64,000 nt of DNA. Source: Takakia lepidozioides. Its lineage: Eukaryota > Streptophyta > Takakiopsida > Takakiales > Takakiaceae. The notes below the pieces were generated by a model. The model worked only from the letters and a program-made list of their open reading frames with translations, was not told the DNA's origin and did no database searches. A program made the translations under genes and the position numbers. Location of the stretch: NCBI GenBank assembly GCA_030704615.1, contig CM060733.1, forward strand, positions 44,826,001 through 44,890,000, in the 5' to 3' direction. This document shows positions 11,275-22,000 of this stretch, piece by piece (position 1 is the first letter of the stretch; the number at the start of each line of letters is the position of its first letter).

Positions 11275-12133
11275 ATCAGGCACCTCAACCATACCACAAC
11301 TTCTAAAAGAGGATCAAGAGAGGGAGTCCATAATGCCTCTTCTTGCTCTTCTAGGCATGTGAAGATGCTTTGTGAGGCAGGCAGATTGAAAGAGGCTCTA
11401 CAACCTTTAAACCAAGGAGCATTTCAGTCACATTATCCAAAGTGGATTCACACCAAGTGTTTCTCTCCTCAACCCCCTTGTGAACATGTATGTTAAGTGC
11501 AGGAGCATCATGAATGCACACCGAGTGTTCAACGGAATGCCTCAACGAACTTTGATCACGTTGAATATAATGTTGGCAGGATTTAACATGGGTGTGGTAG
11601 GAATGCTTTGGAGACCTATGAGCAATTGCTGCGCGAAGGGGTGAAGCCCAACCACATCACATTTGTTTGTAATGCATGTGCAAGCCTGGGAGCTCTGGAA
11701 AAGGGCAAAGAGGTCCATGGTGACATCGTCAAATCTGGAATTGTACCCAATGTCATTCTGAACACTGCCCTGGTAGGACTGCATGGATGCCAAATGTGGG
11801 TGCATCGAGGATGCAAATGAAATGTTTGACAGTATGGCTGAACGAGATGTGGTGTCGTGGAGTGCGATGATTTCAGGATATGCACAGCAAAGGCACGGAT
11901 GGAGGCTTTGAAGACCTATGAGCAATGATGCGGGAAGGGGTGATTCCCCGTGGAAAAACAGCTCCAAGAAACCTGCATGGGTAGATGGTCAACTGGAAGC
12001 CGCAGCAGCAGCGGCACAATTGATAAAATCAGACAATGCTAATCAAGGCACCTTCTTCAACCCATTTCACTCTGTTTTCCCCTCTTATCAGAATCGCCCT
12101 AAATTTTCATGTTTTAAGAATTCTGCAAGTTAG
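11275..12133 (+). pseudogene. PPR gene fragments in scrambled order
   Basis: After the repeat array, sequence equivalent to the N-terminal region of the 55-kb PPR gene appears: a SKRGSREGVH-like block near 11310, then MLCEAGRLKEAL and HIIQSGFTPSV, and NMYVKCRSIMNAHRVFN at about 11485-11535. A PLS block follows (11608-11910: GVKPNHITFVCNACASLGAL, ERDVVSWSAMISGYAQQ) with frame changes near 11790 and 11910. The last part encodes WVDGQLEAAAAAAQLIKS (about 11980-12030), which in the minus-strand gene lies at the N terminus. The order is therefore permuted relative to that gene, as expected after repeated capture or template switching. Confidence 0.75.
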
Positions 12134-12157
12134 CTGGTTGAGTGAGTCTTTGATAGT

Positions 12158-12690
12158 TTGGAGTGACTTTGACATGATACTGCCAAAGTGACAATAGGAA
12201 AGTATCCAGAAATAGGTAACAGAGAGGAGAAGCTCTGGAATGAATACTTTTCTGACCCCAGTCAATGTTGGGACAACCGTCTTGGAAGGTAAATGCCTTT
12301 GGATTACGGAGTGGTAGATGCAATTGAGAATATGAACTGGTGTGATAAGATGAGTTGGGTGTTTGCTAGAACAAATCTAGGCTGCCATTCTCAGCTGCTA
12401 ACAACAATGCAATGATGTATGCATGATCTGTGCAGAGGCATGGATAGCTGAAGGAGTAGGGATAGAGTGTCATCCAAGAGGGCCAAATTTCAAGCTCCAG
12501 ATTACTTATGATTCCCTGTGGAGGGTTAGCTACAAGAAACCTGCCTGGGTAGATGGTACATAGTTTGGAGTGATTTTGACATGATACTACCAAAGTGACA
12601 ATAGGAAAGTATCCAGAAACATGTAACAGAGATGAGGAGAAGTTGTGGAATGAATGCTTTTCTGACCGCAGTCAAGGGTGGGACAACTGA
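12158..12690 (+). repeat. Direct repeat pair (~125 bp), ~403 bp apart
   Basis: GTTTGGAGTGACTTTGACAT and the following ~120 bases (TATCCAGAAA, GAATGAATACTTTTCTGACC, TGGGACAAC) at about 12158-12280 recur with substitutions at about 12561-12690. The stretch between contains no recognised gene. Confidence 0.8.
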
Positions 12691-12779
12691 GGGAAAAAGG
12701 TGAATGTCTATTAGATTACAGAGAGTATGAAACGCAACTCAGCATAGACACTAAGGCAAACTCTCCTTCCCTGCAAAGG

Positions 12780-12881
12780 GTGTGTTTTGGTATCTGAGCG
12801 AATAAATATAATTTCTAAAAACGTAATTTCAATATTTTGTTATTTAATAATATTCTCATCCAGGACACTGTCCATTTTTCC

Positions 12882-12916
<35 letters not shown>

Positions 12917-12980
12917 TAAATTAAATCCATTAATATTCAAACTTAATATTGGAAAGTAATTAATTAATTAATTAATGTGT
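12780..12980. repeat. AT-rich tract with (TAA)n and (TTAA)n
   Basis: About ten TAA/ATA units lie at 12882-12912, and TAATTAATTAATTAAT is near 12958-12975. This is a simple-sequence region between PPR cargo and the right nested inverted repeat. Confidence 0.8.
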
Positions 12981-13327
12981 ACCACCACACAGGAACGAAC
13001 ACGTGTTGCATAGTGACTTGTCGAAGGTGTGAAATATGACACGTGTCGCATAGTGGCTTGTTCAAGGTGTGAAATCCGCCGTGAAACATGCCACACTGGC
13101 ATTTTTTCACACTCTGCCATGTCAGCTATGCCATCGGCCATGTCAGCGGCCATGTCACCATGCACCCCGTGAAAAAAGCCCACCCATGGAAAAAGCCTCT
13201 CGTGGACTTTTCCACAGGGCCACCCGAGAGCCAGGCCGTCCACGGGGTGTCCGAAAGCACTAGTCGTTCCTTACACCCACGGCAGGTGTGGACTGCGGCT
13301 GATTCCACAACAAAAAGTGTGGAAAAA

Positions 13328-13357
13328 GCCGTGGAAAAAGCCGGTTTCTCTTCTAGT
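13328..13357 (-). repeat. Nested inverted repeat, right copy (30 bp)
   Basis: Exact reverse complement of 8007-8036. The adjoining stretch 13080-13327 is rich in GTGGAAAAAGCC and GTGAAA motifs resembling the inner left arm. Confidence 0.7.
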
Positions 13358-13615
13358 GTTCTGAAAGTCCTGGATTGCTTCATGTCTCTTAGAAAGGGTG
13401 CTTGTGTGAATACACCACAACGTGTCAAAACCCTTTGGATTGCACATGGCAGAATCCCCCAAAGCTCTCCATCGAGTCATGTCTATGAATTCTTGCATAT
13501 CCTTGTTCACACCATCTGTCCGGCTTGGGTCGGAATGCAACAAGTCCTCCACGCATCTGTTCGTCTCATGCATCAGATTAACTGGCAGGTATGCAAACAG
13601 ACAGGGACCAACCAA

Positions 13616-15374
13616 TTACAAGAAATTAGCTAACGCATGTTTGAGCATAGAATTGCCCTCTGGCGTTCCAACAAATTGAACCATGACATCATGCAACAAT
13701 GTGTTTGTCGATGAAGAAACTGCATCAGTGCTACTGGCATATGACATCCAGATAGTCCTCAACACCTGCAAAATCAGCGAGCATTTCATAGGGGGCCCTG
13801 CCTTGCGGTAGGATGCAAAGACTTCTCGTAGGAGCTTCGATTCGTCGTCCGAGTGTTTGAAGAAAGTGGGTAGGGTAATGGGCACATTTCTGTTATGAAC
13901 AATGGTGTAAAGAGGGGACCAACCCCACTGACGCGCTTCATTTTCACAATGCCAATTGGCATCCTAGGCAGCCAAGTGCTCTTGAACATATTGGTTTCTG
14001 ATGGACTCCAACTCAGCTTGTCTTGCTATTTCTTTCATTTCAAAGCTTGAGAGGGTAGACTTGTACTCATGAGAGGACACTCATTGTAGACAGCTCCAAC
14101 GTCAAAGGCAACGCCAAGCTTCTTTGCCCAGATAGCCATGGTCTTGAAGACAACATCCTTCTCCTCCTCTGGTGCTGCATGCAGGTTTGTAGGGAAACAA
14201 GTACAAACACATTAATATAAACCACAACATTTCCAGCGATTATGTTGCATATCTGACCCTAAACATGAGCATGTGTGAGTGAAATGGAAAGGGGATGAAT
14301 ATGTGCATGAAGTACCGTAGTGCAAATTCACCTGTCGATTGATCCACCAGCGGCCATACGCTGCACCCAAGTTACATTCAGCAAAGCCCTCCACGTCAAC
14401 AAGGTGCTTGAGGGACTGTTGGAATTGAGGATGTTCCATGCTTGGAAAGGGTACAGGAAGCAATCGGTAGTTAAGAAGGGTGTGAAGGCCAGGACACCGA
14501 ACAGGTGCAGGTTTTTTTGGAACCTCCATGGATGAAGTCAGAGATTTTGACTTGTTGGTAAAATAAAAAATGGCATCCTCCCTGGAGCGAGGAAGTGGAG
14601 GATCAGGAGCCCTTGCCCCACTGACCACTTTGTTGCTTGCTAACGATTTCGATGCATGCAACTTCCCTCCTTTGAACCCCCGGCTGGAGCCCCTTTCCTA
14701 GAGTTTTCAGGAGGAAGATTACCTGATGTCAATTTTTTTTCATGGCCTGCATGATGGGAGGAAAAACCCTTCCAAGTTTGCAAATGTAGAGCCCTCCTGC
14801 GTTTCGGTGGTTCATCAAATGTGTCATCATTGGGGTCATCCGGAAGCTGACCTGATGTGGGATGTGTCTGACAGGAAGCGTCATCGGTGTCTGATGACAA
14901 GTCTTGGACTACTTGACTCTGTGACCTCATCCTCCTTCCTGATTTCCGCTGGAGATGCTCCATTTCTTGGGACACGTCCGCCTGGGAGGCCTGGCCCTTC
15001 TTCCTATATGTGGTTTTGCGAGGTGGCATATGTCCATGGCGCCTGAGGACATCCTCCATAATACCCTTCTGGCTTGGTTAAAAAACAGGGTACATTTTGA
15101 GGACACCTTCACCTTCCCCATGCTTCATACAACCATCCATCCTATGCAAGTTCAGTTTCTTTTTATCGGCAAAAAGCAGATCACAGTGTATGCATCTATA
15201 TTGTCGTCTATTAGACGCACTAGGTTCATGGACCCTTGCCCTCATGTAGGCCTCGCATACGAGGGACTTGTATTCATCAGTATCATATGTCTCGCGGTAT
15301 TCCCTCCGGTTCTCTATCATTTTGCTCTCCTTCATCGTGAATGCGCAGTCTCCCAACAATTGCAGTGCCAACAT
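13616..15374 (-). pseudogene. Decayed multi-exon gene with C2HC zinc finger
   Basis: Minus-strand exons in order follow. The segment 15374-15078 contains RQYRCIHCDLLFADKKKLNL followed by HRMDGC, a C-x2-C-x12-H-x4-C zinc finger. The segment 15059-14640 is a low-complexity, basic and acidic linker with VVQDLSSDTDD. The segment 14661-14331 includes FYFTNKSKSLTSSMEVPKK and FAECNLGAAYGRWWINRQ before a GTGAATTT donor. The segments around 14190-13990 and 13885-13616 contain KTMAIWAKKLGVAFDVGAVY, KEIARQAELESIRNQYVQEH and NVPITLPTFFKHSDDESKL. Frame breaks occur near 14060 and 13965. A DNA-binding role is suggested only by the finger. The family is not recognised. It lies inside the large MULE and may be captured or a second transposon gene. 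Confidence 0.45.
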
Positions 15375-16385
15375 GCAAACCTACACAGACAATGTCTAGC
15401 ATAAATTCACAGCAACGACATTTTTTTTAACCCTGAATTTGCATGCATGGGCATTTAACCCCCTAAAACCTCTAACAATGGAGTGCATGAGCCTAAACCC
15501 TAAACCGTAAACACCAAAACAAAATGAAATGACTTCAGATAATATGAAATATCTCCATATGGAGAGTGTTCATGGCCGCATATGTGCACGTCCCTGGAGC
15601 TCGCAACTGAACTATGGAAACCACACTTTATCCGGGTCTGCTCTTTCAAATACCAAGCAAATGAAACATGCAATAAGTTGCCCTCACCTACAATTTTTGT
15701 AACACACAAAAGTAACAAGCGCCTTACCCTAAACTCCATATGAAACAAAATGTTCACCTCAGCTTCATGTCAATGCTTGCATGATGTGCCCATAAGTACC
15801 AGACAGCCCCACTTGCAGTTTCCTAAATACTGTAGTGAGAAAACGATACAGGAGCGCGGGTAGTGTGCATTAAGGGTAGCACACACGTATTTCTCTAGTT
15901 CACTCATTTACCATTGTTGTTGACCTAATTGATCTGTTCCCTCCTTTTCAGTATCTGTAGTTCTGGAATGTCCCACATTTCTGAACCTATGCATACAGTA
16001 TATGTGAAAGTACCCACCCACAAAGAAGGGAATCTGCGAAGATGATTGGGTTTCGGATGCTTGATGCAGAACTCACTCACCCGCAAGGTAAATCCCAGAA
16101 GAAGAGCACAATGACAATCCGGATAACACAGAAGAGCAAGATTGAGGTTGTGGAGCGATAATAGGACTCACGCAATTCAGATTTGGAGCGGAAGCGGTGC
16201 AACCATTGAAGACGGCCAAAACATCCTTGCTTCATATGTCGATTCTCCATTCTCGTCCACAAACTCGACCTACATGATGGGACGCGGTAACGCCATCAAT
16301 GATAGCGACATTTCGCCTACCAACAACGCAACGTCCCGTCTCATCTGGTACATCTATTCCACCTTTTACATGCAATGCCATACTC
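15375..16385. other. No gene recognised before right TIR
   Basis: Short open frames on both strands have no motif I recognise. The sequence contains oligo-T and CCTAAACCCTAAACC-like stretches near 15490. Presumed MULE interior. Confidence 0.4.
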
Positions 16386-16636
16386 TGTATGCAATGGAAG
16401 CAAGCATGTGGCATGGGGAGGATGAAGGCATGCAGGGGGGATGGAGGACGATGCCATGCATGAGGTGAGGATGGGAGGCGGGATGGGGATGGGTGAGAGG
16501 ACATGTGTCATGTCCTGGCATAGGGAACATGAGGCGCGAGAGGGGCTGCCACACGGTGTGCGGGCGATGGAGGGGGTGGCGGGGTCCACGCTGGGCTCCC
16601 TCGCATTGAACTCTAGGGCCCCATCTATTACTTGGC
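16386..16636 (-). repeat. Right terminal inverted repeat of large MULE
   Basis: Reverse complement of 787-1041 with a few short indels, ending CCATCTATTACTTGGC. The TSD TAAGAAATG follows at 16637-16645. Confidence 0.85.
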
Positions 16637-16645
16637 TAAGAAATG

Positions 16646-18553
16646 TATATCCTTATTATTCCAAAGTACATGAGTGATGGATCAATGATATTCTGCTTAA
16701 ACTATATTATGTGTATAATACCTATGACCTGCCAGGTATTGGTACTTCCAAACGTTCCTCTTTGCTCCAACAAATAAAAAGAGAGGACTCCGGCCAGAGT
16801 CTACCTAACTAATGTTGTGGCTATTGCCCTGTCGAGGGTGGGCTCTTGCATACCTAACAAACGGTGTCGTATATATATATATATGACGCCTCGCGAAGGA
16901 AGCGTTAACGAACATTAAACAGTACATTACACGTATACCATGTTTGGCGTTTGTAGCAACCCAAACATGCATATTATTCCCGTTCAAACTTTATTCATTT
17001 TAGAGACATGTCTGGCGTTAGTAGCTGGCAAACACACATATTATTCCCGTTCAAATGTAATTTACTTTTGTTCATTTTAGAGGGAGGGTGCCCCTTCAGT
17101 AATGTGGAGTAGTTCGTAGCTACGCCGCCTTCGGCCAAGGCCTTATTTATTTACTTAGAATTTTATTTTAAAGAGAAACACATGGGAGCGACTGCAACAC
17201 AAATCAGGCCCCTTTAATTACAATAAGAGGAAAAACTAAACTCTTTCCAATTAACCTTGGATGACTACCAAGCACAAGGCTTAAGGGCACAGAAGGGGGA
17301 AAATATAATACATCCGACATAGTAGCAGAATTTGAGCCCAGAACCACCTTGCTGGCCATATAACTAGTTCAATTAAGTTTATACTGTATTTTTTTGGAAA
17401 ATCCAACAATTTTATTTCATTCTCAAATATCATATGGAATGGGGTCTTTTACTAACTAAGTAGTGCAAACATAATGGGATATGTCTTCCAAGAATTGCAA
17501 GAGAGTTAGATTTGTTTTGGATTTAGCACATCTTCAACTACAATGTTGGTCAAAAGTTCACCAGACTTTGTAACAATAACACAAGATCATATGGAAGTGA
17601 TGAACCATGTTGGCCGTTGCTGGACGCATCAGGATAGCGTTTGCTTTCAATGTATTTAAGAGGGAGCAGTCACTTGACAAGGGTATTTTCCTTTTTAAAT
17701 TTAAAAAATAATTTATTAATTTGAGTAACAGGGTCTCTAGCCCTTTTTATTTATTCAAAAACTTATGGTGGAGACGGACGGTCGCCTAATAGCAAAACCT
17801 CATGAAATATAAAAACAAAACAAAAATCGTAAAAAATGGAGTTACAAGTGTGACATGGTTTGACTTTCACTTAAGCAACGATTGCAACATGATTACAACA
17901 TTGCGGATACCAAGTTCTGGATAAGATTGCCCCATGTATAAATATATTCAAACAAAAAAACAAAGAAGATTGCGCCCGCTTCTGGAACATGCACATATGG
18001 ACTACAGTATGAACTATGAACCATCTGAGTGCTGCCGTTTCATTTGAAATCATAAAGCCGCGCCCAGAGATTCTGAACTATAGGAATAGCAATAGGATGA
18101 GGAATAGTATAATCTTAAGATAGGTTGCGAAGTGTGGCGTGTCCCTGTTGGTTGGCACTAAGGAACCCAACCCTCTTGCAGAGTACCGATAATAAGGTGG
18201 TTTGAGTTAATATAAGTGCACGATCTGACATGTACTTGCATGCTTGAGCAAGCCAAAAACTAGGTCTACAATGACGGATATCATCTGTCAAATCATCCCC
18301 AGCCCCTCCACGTCGCCTCCCTTGAACCCTCGGCGGTGCCACACCCAGCAATTGGCACGGGCAGACCGTTCTTCTCAATCCTAATATTATTATAGGCTGG
18401 CCACAGGTTTTGGCATGTGATCCCGGTAGCCTTTCCACGTGGCAACACAACATTCCACCACGAAGATGAAAACATTGCCGAATTTGGAACAACATGAGAA
18501 TGTAGTCTCTATTTATTTGCATGTTTTTTTACCTCATGTTTGGCAGGATCCTC
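16646..18553. other. Intergenic, no gene recognised
   Basis: AT-rich sequence with an (AT)7 tract near 16871 and a partial repeat: GTTTGGCGTTTGTAGC near 16940 and GTCTGGCGTTAGTAGC near 17010, each followed by CCCGTTCAAA. No coding exon or RNA gene is evident. Confidence 0.5.
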
Positions 18554-19053
18554 NNNNNNNNNNNNNNNNNNNNNNNNNNNNNNNNNNNNNNNNNNNNNNN
18601 NNNNNNNNNNNNNNNNNNNNNNNNNNNNNNNNNNNNNNNNNNNNNNNNNNNNNNNNNNNNNNNNNNNNNNNNNNNNNNNNNNNNNNNNNNNNNNNNNNNN
18701 NNNNNNNNNNNNNNNNNNNNNNNNNNNNNNNNNNNNNNNNNNNNNNNNNNNNNNNNNNNNNNNNNNNNNNNNNNNNNNNNNNNNNNNNNNNNNNNNNNNN
18801 NNNNNNNNNNNNNNNNNNNNNNNNNNNNNNNNNNNNNNNNNNNNNNNNNNNNNNNNNNNNNNNNNNNNNNNNNNNNNNNNNNNNNNNNNNNNNNNNNNNN
18901 NNNNNNNNNNNNNNNNNNNNNNNNNNNNNNNNNNNNNNNNNNNNNNNNNNNNNNNNNNNNNNNNNNNNNNNNNNNNNNNNNNNNNNNNNNNNNNNNNNNN
19001 NNNNNNNNNNNNNNNNNNNNNNNNNNNNNNNNNNNNNNNNNNNNNNNNNNNNN
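18554..19053. other. Assembly gap (500 N)
   Basis: Exactly 500 unknown bases, a conventional scaffold gap. The right side lies at the edge of the satellite array, so the gap was probably caused by the array and may hide more copies. Confidence 0.98.
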
Positions 19054-22000
19054 TCAAAAAGCGGTGCTGAGGGCAAAACCAGCACAACGGTTTGAGCAGC
19101 TTTTCAATGTTTTAGGGTTCAAAATTGGTCTTGATGTCTGTAATGTTAGTGTGAAATGAACCCTTCACTGCCAGCTCAGACAGTGTGCGGCAACGCACAC
19201 TGTTTGAGCTGAGCATTTCAATGTTTCTGGATGCAAAATTTGGACTTCAGGGGCACCTGTGTGAGTGTGAAAAGAACCCTTCACTGCCAGCTCATACAGT
19301 GTGCGGCAACGCACACTGTTTGAGCTGAGCATTTCAATGTTTCTGGGTGAAATATTTGGACTTCAGGGGCACCTGTGGAGTGTGAAAAGAACCCTTCCTG
19401 CCAGCTCAGACAGTGTGCGGCAACGCACCTGTTTGAGCTGAGCATTCAATGTTTCTGGGTGAATGAAATATTTGGACTTCAGGGGCACCTGTGTGGTGTG
19501 AAAAGAACCCTTCACTGCCAGCTCAGACAGTGTGCGGCAACGCACACTGTTTGAGCTGAGCATTTCAATGTTCTGGGTGGAAATATTTGGACTTCAGGTG
19601 GGCACCTGTGTGAGTGTGAAAAGAACCCTTCACTGCCAGCTCAGACAGTGTGCGGCAACGCACACTGTTTGAGCTGAGCATTTTCAATGTTTCTGGGTGG
19701 AATATTTGGACTTCAGGGGCACCTGTGTGAGTGTGAAAAGAACCCTTCAATGCCAGTCCAGACAGTGTGCGGCAACGCACACTGTTTGAGCTGAGCATTT
19801 CAATGTTTCTGGGTGCAAAAATTTGGACTTCACGGGCACCCGTGTGAGTGTGAAATGAACCCTTCACTGCCAGCTCCGACAGTGTGCGGCAACGCACACG
19901 TTTGAGCTGAGCATTTCAATGTTTCTGGGTGCAAAATTTGGACTTCACGGGCACCCGTGTGAGTGTGAAATGAACCCTTCACTGCCAGCTCAGACAGTGT
20001 GCGGCAACGCACACTGTTTGAGCTGAGCATTTCAATGTTTCTGGGTGAAATATTTGGACTTCAGGGGCACCTGTGTGAGTGTGAAAAGAACCCTTCACTG
20101 CCAGCCCAGACAGTGTGCGGCAACGCACTGTTTGAGCTGAGCATTTCAAGTTTCTGGATGCAAAAATTGGACTTCAGGGGCACTGTGTGAGTGTGAAATG
20201 AACCCTTCACTGCCAGCTCAGACAGTGTGCGGCAACGCACACTGTTTGAGCTGAGCATTTCAATGTTTGGGTGAAATATTGGACTTCAGGGGCACCTGTG
20301 TGAGTGTGAAAAGAACCCTTCACTGCCAGCCCAGACAGTGTGCGGCAACGCACACTGTTTGAGCTGAGCATTTCAAATGTTTCTGGGTGCAAAATTTGGA
20401 CTTCACGGGCACCCGCTGTGTGAGTGGAAATGAACCCTTCACTGCCAGCTCAGACAGTGTGCGCGGGAACGCACACTGTTTGAGCTGAGCATTTCAATGT
20501 TTCTGGATGCAAAATTTGGAGTTCAGGGGCACCTGTGTGAGTGTGAAAAGAACCCTTCACTGCCAGCTCATACAGTGTGCGGCAACGCACACTGTTTGAG
20601 CTGAGCATTTCAATGTTCTGGGGTGAAATATTTGGACTTCAGGGGCACCTGGGAGTGTGAAAATGAAAAGAACCCTTCACTGCCAGCCCAGACAGTGTGC
20701 GGCACAACGCACACTGTTTGAGCTGAGCATTTCAATGTTTCTGGATGCAAAAATTGGACTTCAGGGGCACCTGTGTGAGTGTGAAATGAACCCTTCACTG
20801 CAGCCCAGACAGTGTGCGGGGCAACGCACACTGTTGAGAGTGAGCAGCATTTCAATGTTTCTGGGTGAAAAATTTGGACTTCACGGGCACCTGTGTGAGT
20901 GTGAAATGAAACCTTCACTCCAGCTCAGACAGTGTGCGGCAACGCACACTGTTTGAGCTGAGCATTTCAATGTTTCTGGGTGAAATATTGGACTTCAGGG
21001 GCACCTGTGTGAGTGTGAAAAGAACCCTTCACTGCCAGCCCAGACAGTGTGCGGCAACGCACACTGTTTGAGCTGAGCATTTCAATGTTTCTGGATGCAA
21101 AAATTGGACTTCAGAGGCACCTGTGTGAGTGTGAAATGAACCCTTCACTGCCAGCTCAGACAGTGTGCGGCAACGCACACTGTTTGAGCTGAGCATTTCA
21201 ATGTTTCTGGATGCAAATTTGGAGTTCAGGGGCACCTGTGTGAGTGTGGAAAACGAACCCTTCACTGCCAGCTCATACAGTGTGCGGCAACGCACACTGT
21301 TTGAGCTGAGCATTCAATGTTTCGGGTGAAATATTTGGACTTCAGGGGCACCTGTGTGAGTGTGAAAAGAACCCTTCACTGCCAGCCCAGACAGTGTGCG
21401 GCAACGCACACTGTTTGAGCTGAGCATTTCATGTTTCTGGATGCAAAAATTGGACTTCAGGGGCACCTGTGTGAGTGTGAAATGAACCCTTCACTGCCAG
21501 CCAGACAGTGTGCGGCAACGCACACTGTTTGAGCTGAGCATTTCAATGTTTCTGGGTGAAAAATTTGGACTTCACGGGCCCTGTGTGAGTGTGAAATGAA
21601 CCCTTCACTGCCAGCTCAGACAGTGTGCGGCAACGCACACTGTTTGAGCTGAGCATTTCAATGTTTCTGGGTGAAATATTTGGACTTCAGGGGCACCTGT
21701 GTGAGTGTGAAAAGAACCCTTCACTGCCAGCCCAGACAGTGTGCGGCAAACGCACACTGTTTGAGCTGAGCATTTCAATGTTTCTGGATGCAAAAATTGG
21801 ACTTCAGGGGCACCTGTTTGTGAGTGTGAAATGAACCCTTCACTGCCAGCTCAGACAGTGTGGGGCAACGCACACTGTTTGAGCTGAGCATTTCAATGTT
21901 TCTGGGGGTGAAAAATTTGGACTTCACGGGCACCTGTGTGTGAGTGTGAAATGAACCCTTCACTGCCAGCTCAAACAGTGTGCGGCAACGCACACTGTTT

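Larger units (their letters stand above)
787..16636. mobile_element. Giant Mutator-like element (MULE), ~15.8 kb
   Basis: The ~250-bp terminal inverted repeats are flanked by near-identical 9-bp direct repeats. The interior holds a MULE-type transposase relic (1850-4013, +), a Ulp1-like protease gene (about 5765-6640, -), a captured PPR gene (8800-12133, +) lying between nested inverted repeats, and a decayed zinc-finger gene (13616-15374, -). MULEs are known to capture host gene fragments (Pack-MULEs), and one plant subgroup carries Ulp1-like genes. The transposase is broken by several stops and frame changes, so the element is probably immobile unless supplied in trans. That the whole span is one insertion is inferred from the TIRs and target duplication. 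Confidence 0.75.

Noticed and set aside
8987-11292. Antisense ORFs (MLNTPFASPMHPHFAYMS-type) across the PPR array
   Set aside because: They are repeated shadows of the sense PPR motifs and recur with the same period.
18439-19159. Long ORFs crossing the N run
   Set aside because: They consist of unknown residues across the 500-base gap.
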